A DNA stretch of 50,702 nucleotides, taken from the NCBI GenBank assembly GCA_964473105.1, contig CAYYNQ010000054.1, positions 1 through 50,702 of the forward strand, given 5' to 3'. Positions 26,057 to 34,673 of the stretch are shown piece after piece. This DNA is from CAYYNQ01 sp964473105 (GTDB lineage: Bacteria; Sumerlaeota; Sumerlaeia; MVZB01). The notes beneath the pieces were generated by a model. It did no database searches and was not told where the DNA came from. It saw only the letters and a program-made list of their open reading frames with translations. The position numbers were made by a program, and so were the translations under genes. Position 1 is the stretch's first letter; every line of letters begins with the position of its first letter.

Positions 26057-27882
26057 TCAACCACCATCATGGGGATGTCCTGGACATAAAACGGGCTCCC
26101 GACCTGGCTGTTGACCACCGGCAGCGCAACAAGGCGCACCTGATGGCTTTCCGTGCTCGCGGCATCCTTGCCGGCTGTCAGGGCCATCGTGTCAACCTGC
26201 CGGTATGGCCGGAAATTCGGCTTGTTGACCGCACCGAGTTTTTCAAAGACATTGCCCGACACCTTGACATCAAGCTGCTTTGCGCTGGCCGGGCGGGCAA
26301 CGACACCTTCGGGCAGGCCCTCGAAGCTGAAGGCAACCTCACCGGCGAAACCCTCCTCCCATTCGCTGATGATGTTGATCTTTTCCGTATGTCCGGCCTT
26401 GATATTGATGCCGGACAATGGATCCCTGCGATTCAACTGGCCGAACTCGTTGATGGTCACCGCGGCGATCTTCCCCAGATGCGGGACCTGTGGACGCACC
26501 ACGACCTGATATTCAAATTTATCGCCACCCGCACGGGAAGTCAGGTCTCGAATTTTCAGGTAATAATCACCTTCATCCTCAAAGGTATAAAGGCTCTTGG
26601 GCTGTGGATATTTGACCCAGACAGGACTCCCATTGGAAACACGCCGGTAAAAATTAACGATCAGTATTTCACCTTGACCATCCAGGATGGTCAACCATGG
26701 ATGAAAATCGGGGGGGCGATTATGGGGAGTGCGGATCTCAAAGGCCAGCTTCTGTCCCCTGTCGGCATGAAACCGATAACAATCCACGTCACCTGGCTGA
26801 TCAATCGCACCTTCGATCAAGGATGCACATCGGATCTCCTCTGCCCGGCTGATGTCATCATTCGGCTCCGACTCGCGGATGGTACTCAGGGAATCCGGTA
26901 ACGAGGCAGGAATGTGTATCCCAAGGGATCGTGCCTCCAACATATCAATCCATCCCGCCGGGAACGCCCCCGGAAAGGCACGTTCCTCCCAGACCATTAC
27001 CCTGTCGTGCAGCAACTTGCGGGCGGTCCATTCCGATCCGTCGACGTGATCCGCATCCTTGAGTTGAACAACGCGCAACTGGTAGGCATTCTCCGGGTCA
27101 CCCCGATCCTGCGTATTCCCAACACGGACGAGATACCACCCGGATTTCTCAAAACGATGCGTGATCCTTGGAAGCAGGACCTTGTAACTGCCGATGGTCG
27201 TGGCCTCAAAGAGGAGGTTGTAGGCCATTGAATGGTCGGATGCTGCCAGACGCATCGCGCGTTGCGGATCGAACCAACTGCCCGAGGGCTCGTAAATTGT
27301 CAGTGTTGGGTTATTGAAGAGGGGCTTGTGGGAATTTTCACGGATCAAACCGCTTGCGGTGATCACCTCAAACAGCAGTCGCTCGCCTTCCCCGGCCTCG
27401 AAGGCATAATAATCGACTTCACCATCCTCCACCACCCGACCGTTGACGATCACCGGAAGCTCGATGAACTGCGCATGGCCGGGCCGGTCGTGCGGCTTCT
27501 CCTGCTCAAGGATATTCCGCTCGGCATTGACCTGGAAGGTCAGGCGCCCAGAGAGACCCGTATCACCGATCAACTGGAAGTCATGAATGGCAGGATCAAC
27601 ATCGGCTGGAATATCGAAATTCAGGAAGAACCTCGATAACTCCTTCTCCTTCTTTTCACCGTTGACTTCCTCCTCAACCGTCTCCTGCTCCAAACGTATC
27701 GAGGCCTTCAGTTGACTGCACCCCAACTGGACTCCATGCCAGCCCTTGAGATCCTTGCCGATCAGCTCAACTTCAACGCTTGTGCCACGCTGGCCGCCGA
27801 CCGGAAAGATGGATATCTGGGCGTAAACCGAAACGTGGAAAACCAGAAATATAGCGACAAATGAATAAATGAATAATCGCAT
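26053..27882 (-). CDS. PPC-domain beta-sandwich exported protein (minus operon)
   Basis: I chose the ATG ending at 27882 because a signal peptide follows (MRLFIYSFVAIFLVF to VYAQ); an in-frame GTG at 27939 would place a run of nine C in the coding region. The product has about 609 residues. It begins with an IPT/Ig-like segment (FPVGGQRGTSVEVELIG), then two bacterial pre-peptidase C-terminal-like domains: VDYYAFEAGEGERLLFEV and ESEPNDDISRAEEI with DCYRFHADRGQKLAFEI. Such domains are non-catalytic binding or targeting modules. It is the first gene of the minus operon and the mirror of 28222-30069. An adhesive or scaffold role for the following cytochrome-like protein is an inference. Confidence 0.85.
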   Translation of the reverse strand: MRLFIYSFVAIFLVFHVSVYAQISIFPVGGQRGTSVEVELIGKDLKGWHGVQLGCSQLKASIRLEQETVEEEVNGEKKEKELSRFFLNFDIPADVDPAIHDFQLIGDTGLSGRLTFQVNAERNILEQEKPHDRPGHAQFIELPVIVNGRVVEDGEVDYYAFEAGEGERLLFEVITASGLIRENSHKPLFNNPTLTIYEPSGSWFDPQRAMRLAASDHSMAYNLLFEATTIGSYKVLLPRITHRFEKSGWYLVRVGNTQDRGDPENAYQLRVVQLKDADHVDGSEWTARKLLHDRVMVWEERAFPGAFPAGWIDMLEARSLGIHIPASLPDSLSTIRESEPNDDISRAEEIRCASLIEGAIDQPGDVDCYRFHADRGQKLAFEIRTPHNRPPDFHPWLTILDGQGEILIVNFYRRVSNGSPVWVKYPQPKSLYTFEDEGDYYLKIRDLTSRAGGDKFEYQVVVRPQVPHLGKIAAVTINEFGQLNRRDPLSGINIKAGHTEKINIISEWEEGFAGEVAFSFEGLPEGVVARPASAKQLDVKVSGNVFEKLGAVNKPNFRPYRQVDTMALTAGKDAASTESHQVRLVALPVVNSQVGSPFYVQDIPMMVVE

Positions 27883-28221
27883 GGCCTGTTTGATTCTCGA
27901 TGGAATCCCCCGGCAGAAAGCTAGGGGGGGGGCATTCACCCCCGGTTAACGTCCGCCTTCCGGGACAACATCCACATGATAAGACAAGCTATCGCGCGTC
28001 TTCAAGTCGAAGATAAATCCTGTCAGCAATATTGAATGCCTGAACATGTTGAATACAGGGATCGCCTGGTTACAGGGCTACGTAACGCCCGTATTTCAGG
28101 AGACCATCCACAACCCAGCGATGTTTGATCCGGAACCGATCTGGTACGGGTTGATATCGACCCCGATCATCGTGTAGCATACCCGACTGCATTCACCGGA
28201 GAGGACCCAAACGGGCAGATC
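27883..28221. other. Divergent intergenic region between the two paralogous operons
   Basis: This gap of about 340 bases should hold promoters for both operons, yet I see no convincing sigma-70 pair. It holds a nine-G run (27924-27932) in the leader of the minus operon. It also holds a 43-codon open frame (28046-28177, plus strand, ATG to TAG) whose product has a hydrophobic end (IWYGLISTPIIV) but no ribosome-binding site; this could be a decayed gene fragment. Otherwise it appears empty. Confidence 0.5.
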
Positions 28222-30069
28222 GTGCGGTTTCATATGCCATCAATCACTGGTTTTTTAATGTATAATACTGCAAATAAAGTATTTACTGTATTTTTATATC
28301 TGGCCTGCGTCCATGCTGGTTCACTGCTACATGCCGAGGTCGCCCTTTCCCCGATGGGCGGACAGCAGGGGTCTGAATTTGAGACTGAGGTCATCGGGGA
28401 AGGTTTCGACGAAGCGCATTCTGTCGTGTTCGATTGTGACCTGCTCCAGGGTGAGGTAAGGACCGAAATCAACGATGATGAAACCCGTGTCTTTATCCGT
28501 GTCAAGATCGACCCGACGGCTAAGCCCGGGGCGCATGTCTGCAGAATACTGACAGCCCATGGCCTCTCCGAACCGCTCATCCTGCAGGTGAACACCGAAC
28601 CTTCGACCAAAGAATCCGAAAAACCCCATACCAAACCCGGAATGGCCCAACAGGTTGAATACCCGGGGGTGGTCAACGGGGTGATCAAGGAAGCGGGTGA
28701 GGTCGACTTTTATGCCTTCGAAGTGGATGCCGGCCAGGAAATCATGTTCGAGGTCATCACGCCGACCGGTCTGATTTTCCAGGGAAAAAGCCGTTCCCCC
28801 GACATGATGAATGATGCGGAACTGGCGCTTTACAAGGCCGGTGAAAGCTGGTTTGGATCGGGCCGACCAACCCGAATTGAGCCCACCGATGAGACACTTG
28901 TCTATTATTTCCCCGCAAGGTTTCCAGGCTACTCGATGCCGATTCATATACCCAGGCTCAGGTACCGGTTCGATGAGGCAGGCTGGTATCTGCTTGAGGT
29001 CGGAAACGTCCGCCACCATGGCGGTCCCACGTTCAACTACCAGCTCAGGATCGTCCCGGAACTTGTCACGGTGGGTGGGGCAGAGGCTGCCTGGACAGAC
29101 CGCAAACTGGCGCATGAGGATCCGACCGAATGGAATGAACGTGATTATCGCAAAGTGGTTTCCGATGACTGGATGGACCGCATTCGTACCCGGTCCATCA
29201 ATGACGGGAACATTGACCAGTCCGGCAAACCCCTCACCATTGTCCAGGAGACAGAACCCAACAGTGAATCAAGTGAGGCGACGACCGTTACACTCCCGCT
29301 GATTGTCCGGGGTGCCATCAACCCACCGGGTGATCTTGACCATTTCAGTTTCATAATCGACGCATCCAAAACCCTTGTCTTCGAGATTCGCACGCCGGAC
29401 GTTTTTCCGCCCGATTTCAGCCCCAGGCTGACGGTCCTCGACAACAAGGGTGAAAAGATGTTCGACAACATCTACCGCAAGGTGGGCGGTGACGGTGACG
29501 ACTGGGACAAGACGGTTGAACCGAAAATCGTGTATGCCTTCGACAAACCCGGCACATACACGGCCAAGATCCAGGACCTGACATCCCGAAGCGGCGGGGA
29601 GAGATATCACTACAGCCTGGTGATCCGGCCACAGATCCCGCACATCGGTGAAATGTCCGCGGTTGAAATTCAGCAGACGGGCCGGGTCCGTCCCCGCAAA
29701 CAGCACCTGAACCTGAAAATCGGCGAGGCGGAAAAGATCAGTATCATCACCGAGATGGAGGAGGGATACGCGGGGGAGGTCGCCATCATCGTTGAAAACC
29801 TCCCGGATGGGGTCCAAACCTACACGGCCAGCTCAAAGGAACCGGATGTTGAGTTGACAGCAGGTGTTTATGAGCATCGTGGGCAGGAAAACAAGGAACT
29901 CTACCGCGCAGAACGCCTGATCAACACGATCCTGCTTCTCGCTCCCAAGGATGAGGTTCAGCCATCCACAACACCCCAGGAGTTGAGACTCAAGGGCATT
30001 CCTATCGTGAAAGGCAAGTCCGGCGAACCCTTTATCATCCAGAAAATTCCCATGATGGTGGTGAACTGA
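28222..30069 (+). CDS. PPC-domain beta-sandwich exported protein (plus operon)
   Basis: This is the mirror paralogue of 26053-27882. It has a signal peptide (VFTVFLYLACVHAGSLLHAE), an IPT/Ig-like start (LSPMGGQQGSEFETEVIGEGF), PPC-like domains (VDFYAFEVDAGQEIMFEV; ETEPNSESSEATTV with DHFSFIIDASKTLVFEI), and the same end (IPMMVVN against IPMMVVE). The start is uncertain: GTG 28222, ATG 28234 and ATG 28258 are all in frame and none has a clear ribosome-binding site. The signal-peptide codons are strikingly AT-rich. The product is presumably exported and non-catalytic. The next gene begins at once, so the operon is tight. Confidence 0.85.
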   Translation: MRFHMPSITGFLMYNTANKVFTVFLYLACVHAGSLLHAEVALSPMGGQQGSEFETEVIGEGFDEAHSVVFDCDLLQGEVRTEINDDETRVFIRVKIDPTAKPGAHVCRILTAHGLSEPLILQVNTEPSTKESEKPHTKPGMAQQVEYPGVVNGVIKEAGEVDFYAFEVDAGQEIMFEVITPTGLIFQGKSRSPDMMNDAELALYKAGESWFGSGRPTRIEPTDETLVYYFPARFPGYSMPIHIPRLRYRFDEAGWYLLEVGNVRHHGGPTFNYQLRIVPELVTVGGAEAAWTDRKLAHEDPTEWNERDYRKVVSDDWMDRIRTRSINDGNIDQSGKPLTIVQETEPNSESSEATTVTLPLIVRGAINPPGDLDHFSFIIDASKTLVFEIRTPDVFPPDFSPRLTVLDNKGEKMFDNIYRKVGGDGDDWDKTVEPKIVYAFDKPGTYTAKIQDLTSRSGGERYHYSLVIRPQIPHIGEMSAVEIQQTGRVRPRKQHLNLKIGEAEKISIITEMEEGYAGEVAIIVENLPDGVQTYTASSKEPDVELTAGVYEHRGQENKELYRAERLINTILLLAPKDEVQPSTTPQELRLKGIPIVKGKSGEPFIIQKIPMMVVN

Positions 30070-30070
30070 G

Positions 30071-33037
30071 TTGAGCGGCCTCATCGATCACAAGGCTGGT
30101 ATGGCTTCGTTCCTGACGGCCCTGACACTTCTCGCGCCTGTCATGCTGTCTTCACGCGCAGGGAAAGCAGCCGAGGCTGGTGATAATCCGGCGATACAGC
30201 GCGAAATCGAGGAGGTATTCGAGGACAAGTGTTCCATCTGCCATGAATCCGACGGTAATGCGGAAGATGAGGCTCTGAACCTGGTTGACAACATATGGCT
30301 GCACGGTGGGGGCATTACGGATATCGAACGTACCATCGGCGAGGGGGTTCCCGGCACCAAGATGAAGCCCCACAAGAAAAAACTAACCCCGAAACAAATC
30401 ACCGGGCTGGCACATTTTGTCTATATGCTCAGTCGGCCCGCCCCCGACGCCGCAGGCGAACCCCTGAATGCGGAAGACGGGGATACGTCCTCGATGGACG
30501 ATGGCGCGGCAAAACCCGTCCCGGTCCTGATTTCAAAGCCCGAATCCATACGTATTCATCCCACGGCGGTGACATTATGGGGACCTGATGTCACCCAGGC
30601 TTTTGTCGTCCTCGGCCAGTTCGCCGACAAGATCGAGCGGGACGTGACCGACCATTGTGAAATTTTGATCGACGACCCCTCGCTGGGAGAATTCGGCACG
30701 GACCTCCGCCTGACACCACTCAGGGATGGCCAGGCCTTGGTCACGGCCAAACTGGATGGACTGGAGGCCCGTGCAGAGGTCCGCATCGAAGGAGCATCCG
30801 GTCGGCGTCCGTTCAATTTCCAGCGTGAGATCCAGGGTGTCCTGACCCGGAGGGGCTGCAACGCGTCGAACTGCCACGGTGGCGTGAAGGGCCGTGGTGG
30901 ATTCAAGCTGGCACTGAACGCCGTCTATCCCGAGGAGGACTATGACTGGATTGTTCGCGGCGGCGGATACCAGGTCCTGACCGATGCGGTCAAGGGTGAA
31001 CGAATCCCGCGAATCAGCATGGACGAACCGGGGAAGAGCCTGATCCTGCTCAAGCCGACACTGGGCATGGACCATGAGGGTGGTCTGCGGCTCCCCGGGA
31101 AATCCGGCGATTATGAAACCATCCTGAACTGGATCAGGGCGGGTGCACCCTATACGGAAAATCCGGCCGAGCAGCTCAGGATTGTCCGCCTGGATGCCTG
31201 GCCGGCTGAGATCGTTCTGGAGCGCAGTGGAAAACACCGCCTTCTCGTCACGGCCACGCTGCAGGACGGAAGCACCGAGGACGTGACCGACCAGGTCCAC
31301 TTCCACTCCAACAACCGCGATGTTGTCAGGGTTTCACGTGATGGTATCGTCGAGGGGGTCATGCCGGGTGAGACGAACATCATGATTCGTGCAGCGGGAG
31401 CCAGCACCAATGCACGGATCGGCGTCATCGTGGAAACCCTCAGCAGTTTTCCCGACCTCAAAGCGAACAACTACATCGATGAATACATTTATGCGAAGCT
31501 GAGGAAATTCCACATTCCCCCCTCGGCGCTATCCTCGGACGAGGATTTCATGCGGCGGGTCTGCCTGGATCTCTGCGGAACCTTGCCACCTGCGGCCAAA
31601 GTCAGAGAATTCCTGGATGACCCGGACCCGGGCAAGCGTGAAAAACTGATCGAGCTGCTGATGGAGACACCGGAGTTTGTCGATTACTGGGTCTACCGCT
31701 TTTCCGACCTGTTTCGTGTCCGGGTGGGGGGCGGCACCAATCATGGTGAACTCTACTGGGAATGGATCCGCCAAAGCATTGCGACAAACAAGCCGTATGA
31801 CCAGATCGCCCGCGAGCGACTCTCAGCCCAGGGCTGGGGCGGTCCCGGTCGTCATTTCATGTGGGCTTCAAAGCGACGGCCGATCGAGGCGCTGGTATCG
31901 GAAGATGCCCAGGTTTTTCTCGGCCGCAGGCTGGATTGTGCACAGTGCCATAACCATCCATACGAAACACGGTCACAAAGACAATTCTGGGGGCTGGCGG
32001 CCTTCTACGGAAAAATCACGCAGACCGAATGGGTCAATGACCAGATTGTTTATGACGACCCGGACGGCCAGGAATATGACTGGGGAGAACTGGGCCGACA
32101 CGAGGTTGAATTCAAGCAGGTTCTCAACCCCCGGACAAAGGAACCCGTGACCCCTGCATTCTTCGACGGGACGGATATCAGCCCGGCCCATCAACGTGAT
32201 CCCCGAATGGCACTGGCGAACTGGATGACCTCCCACCCCTGGTTTTCCGAGGCCGCCGTGAACCGGATGTGGGGCTATTTTTTTGACCGCGGCATTGTGC
32301 ATCCCGTCGATGATTTCGACTCGACCAACCTGCCCAGCCATCCCGGGTTACTGCAGGAACTGGCTTCCGATTTCCGGGAAAATGGTCATGACCTCAGGTC
32401 GTTAATCCGGTTGATCGTCAACTCCAGGACCTACCAGTTGTCCAGCGTGCCGCTTGAAAACAATCTGCATGACCGAATCAATTTCTCCCACCAGGTCCCG
32501 CGGGCACTGGATGCCGAGGTGCTGCTTGATGCCATTGCCTCTGTAACCGATATTCCGGTGATCTTTGACCGGACAAGCGGAAACGTCTCCGGCATCAACG
32601 TCGGGAAAATGCCGGAGGGGACACGCGCCGTCCAGCTACGCGACCCGGTAACCTGGCCTTCCCGTTTCATGGACATCTATGGGCGGCCGACACGCCAGTC
32701 CGTGCCGGAGCGCAATGTACAGCCGAACATCGAGCAAGCCATGCACCTGCTTGTCGGCAACACCTACACCGACCAGCTTTCCGGGGAACACGGGCGCCTG
32801 GGCAAGCTGATGAAACACTCCTCAACCGGCATGGAGGACATCATCGAGGAATTTTACCTCGCCGCCCTGTCACGTTATCCACTGGAGCAGGAATTGAAGG
32901 CCATCGGGGAACTGATGCAAAACCAGTCGCCCATCGTCAGTCACGATTTCTTCGCGGACAACCCGCAGCGCAAGAAGGTGCTCGAAGATTTCATCTGGGG
33001 ATTGATCAGTTCCCGGGAATTTGCGTATAATCACTAG
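30071..33037 (+). CDS. DUF1549/DUF1553 multi-CxxCH cytochrome-like protein (plus operon)
   Basis: This paralogue of 23126-26056 has the same domain order: leader; C54-SI-C57-H58; C263-x4-C268-H269 (RGCNASNCHGG); an Ig-like domain at about 375-455; DUF1549 from about 466 with C623-AQ-C626-H627; and DUF1553 (AVNRMWGYFFDRG, DLRSLIRLIVNSRTYQLS). The start is either TTG 30071, one base after the upstream stop and equivalent to the ATGA overlap of the mirror operon, or ATG 30101, five bases after AAGG. Residue numbers use TTG. The insert after the first cytochrome domain is acidic (NAEDGDTSSMDD), unlike the other copy. Haem binding is probable; the role is unknown. Confidence 0.9.
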   Translation: MSGLIDHKAGMASFLTALTLLAPVMLSSRAGKAAEAGDNPAIQREIEEVFEDKCSICHESDGNAEDEALNLVDNIWLHGGGITDIERTIGEGVPGTKMKPHKKKLTPKQITGLAHFVYMLSRPAPDAAGEPLNAEDGDTSSMDDGAAKPVPVLISKPESIRIHPTAVTLWGPDVTQAFVVLGQFADKIERDVTDHCEILIDDPSLGEFGTDLRLTPLRDGQALVTAKLDGLEARAEVRIEGASGRRPFNFQREIQGVLTRRGCNASNCHGGVKGRGGFKLALNAVYPEEDYDWIVRGGGYQVLTDAVKGERIPRISMDEPGKSLILLKPTLGMDHEGGLRLPGKSGDYETILNWIRAGAPYTENPAEQLRIVRLDAWPAEIVLERSGKHRLLVTATLQDGSTEDVTDQVHFHSNNRDVVRVSRDGIVEGVMPGETNIMIRAAGASTNARIGVIVETLSSFPDLKANNYIDEYIYAKLRKFHIPPSALSSDEDFMRRVCLDLCGTLPPAAKVREFLDDPDPGKREKLIELLMETPEFVDYWVYRFSDLFRVRVGGGTNHGELYWEWIRQSIATNKPYDQIARERLSAQGWGGPGRHFMWASKRRPIEALVSEDAQVFLGRRLDCAQCHNHPYETRSQRQFWGLAAFYGKITQTEWVNDQIVYDDPDGQEYDWGELGRHEVEFKQVLNPRTKEPVTPAFFDGTDISPAHQRDPRMALANWMTSHPWFSEAAVNRMWGYFFDRGIVHPVDDFDSTNLPSHPGLLQELASDFRENGHDLRSLIRLIVNSRTYQLSSVPLENNLHDRINFSHQVPRALDAEVLLDAIASVTDIPVIFDRTSGNVSGINVGKMPEGTRAVQLRDPVTWPSRFMDIYGRPTRQSVPERNVQPNIEQAMHLLVGNTYTDQLSGEHGRLGKLMKHSSTGMEDIIEEFYLAALSRYPLEQELKAIGELMQNQSPIVSHDFFADNPQRKKVLEDFIWGLISSREFAYNH

Positions 33038-33083
33038 CCCGGACTCACCCGGGAGAAACCATTGAGGAAACCCAGGCCAGACC

Positions 33084-34469
33084 ATGACAAGACCTCCCCG
33101 CGAAATAACCCCTCAATCCAGTGGTTCCTGTGACGGCAACCACTTTAGCCGTCGCGATTTCATGCGAGTGGGAGCCCTGAGTTACCTGGGCATCAATCTC
33201 GGCCAGTTCCTTGAGCTGAAAAACGCGGTGGCAGCGAACACGGCGGTCAACGCTGCGAAAGCCCAGGCCTGCATCATGGTCTGGCTGGATGGCGGGCCGA
33301 GCCAGATGGATACGTGGGACCCGAAATCAACCAGTTCCTTCCGGGCGATCCCGACCAATGTACCGGGCATCCAGGTCTCCGAACTCCTTCCCCGCTGCGC
33401 ACAGCACATGGACAAGCTTTCGCTGATCCGGTCGATGCATACCGAAGAAAACAACCACATGCGTGCGCACCACTATGCCCTGACCGGGCAGCGCCCCAAC
33501 CCGGCACTGCAGTTCCCCAGCCTAGGCACGATGATCGGCAAGGAGATGGGCCAGCGCGGCAGCATGCCGCCCAATGTCATGATCTCGGGCGTGAACGACC
33601 TGGTCGAGGAATATTTCAAGGCTAAGTTCCTGGGTGCACAGTATGACCCGATGATCATCCCGGAACCAAGTCCGGTGCGTATCGGCGAGAAGAACGTGGA
33701 CAAGGATGTCAGTTACCAGATCACAGACCTCAGCCTGCCGAAGTCGATCAATGAAAAACGGGTCAGCAACCGCAGGGATTTTTCCGGTATCGTCGACCGG
33801 TTCTATCGGCAGAAGGCGGACCAGGCCGAGTTCCTGAAGATGGATGAGTTTACCGAGCAGGCATGGAACATGATCCTGTCACCGAGTGTCCGTGAGGCCT
33901 TTGAACTGTCCAGGGAACCCGAAAAGGTGCGCGAACAATACGGTCACGATGCAGTAGGACGCAGCATGCTGCTGGCACGAAGGCTTGTCGAGGCGGGATG
34001 CCGGTTCGTCACGGCTGCCGGATACAGCACGCAGCAGTGGGATTCGCACAGTGACAACGACGTCAATCACCGTGATTACCTTGTGCCCCCGCTGGATCGA
34101 TCACTCTCGACACTGCTTGAGGATCTTGAACAGCGCGGCATGCTGGAGTCCACACTCGTGATTGTCATGGGTGAATTTGGACGCACACCGGATATCAGCC
34201 CGAACCTGGGTCGTGATCACTGGCCTGAATGCTGGTCCATGGCCCTGGCCGGCGGGGGAATCCGGGGTGGACAGGTGATTGGCGAAAGTGATGAACGCGG
34301 CGCGTATGTTGCCGACCGCATGGTCACGATTGGCGACCTTTATGCGACGGTCTACAAGGCCTTTGGAATTGACTGGACGCATGAGTACATGCATCCCATC
34401 GGCCGCCCGATTAAGATTGCCAGCTCAATCGACGGCGCACAGGGCATGCCGATCAAGGAACTGGTCTGA
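33084..34469 (+). CDS. DUF1501 exported protein (plus operon)
   Basis: The 461-residue protein is paralogous to 21662-23032: FSRRDFMRVGALSYLGINLGQF as a Tat-type start, IMVWLDGGPSQMDTWDPK, LLPRCAQHMDKLSLIRSMH, GEFGRTPDISPNLGRDHWPECWS, and GIDWTHEYMHPIGRPIKI. It follows the DUF1549/DUF1553 gene by 46 bases and should be exported folded through Tat. DUF1501 belongs to the alkaline-phosphatase-like fold; no reaction is assigned. Confidence 0.9.
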   Translation: MTRPPREITPQSSGSCDGNHFSRRDFMRVGALSYLGINLGQFLELKNAVAANTAVNAAKAQACIMVWLDGGPSQMDTWDPKSTSSFRAIPTNVPGIQVSELLPRCAQHMDKLSLIRSMHTEENNHMRAHHYALTGQRPNPALQFPSLGTMIGKEMGQRGSMPPNVMISGVNDLVEEYFKAKFLGAQYDPMIIPEPSPVRIGEKNVDKDVSYQITDLSLPKSINEKRVSNRRDFSGIVDRFYRQKADQAEFLKMDEFTEQAWNMILSPSVREAFELSREPEKVREQYGHDAVGRSMLLARRLVEAGCRFVTAAGYSTQQWDSHSDNDVNHRDYLVPPLDRSLSTLLEDLEQRGMLESTLVIVMGEFGRTPDISPNLGRDHWPECWSMALAGGGIRGGQVIGESDERGAYVADRMVTIGDLYATVYKAFGIDWTHEYMHPIGRPIKIASSIDGAQGMPIKELV

Positions 34470-34589
34470 TTGAATCGGGCGGGACTCCGGGGGATCGCTT
34501 CATCTGATTCCCCTGCACAGATTTCATCCATGGCATTCTCCCCTCCCCTCAGGCGCTCGCCCGGGACATGACCGCATCCAGCCATACAT

Positions 34590-34616
34590 TTGACAGTTCA
34601 ATCCGGGTCATATAGA
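34590..34616 (+). promoter_or_regulatory. Candidate sigma-70-like promoter
   Basis: A consensus -35 box TTGACA (34590-34595) is followed after 15 bases by TATAGA (34611-34616). The predicted transcript would begin about 50 bases before ATG 34674 and include its AAGGAG site. The spacer is shorter than the ideal 17, so confidence is modest. Confidence 0.35.
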
Positions 34617-34673
34617 GTGACTGATCGGCGAGGGTGTTAATTTCATTTTCAGCTTGCAAGGAGACAAGAGCTC

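Noticed and set aside
34489..34513. GGGGATC-type hairpin after the plus-operon DUF1501 gene
   Set aside because: Short stem with a bulge and no following T-run, so not convincing as a terminator.
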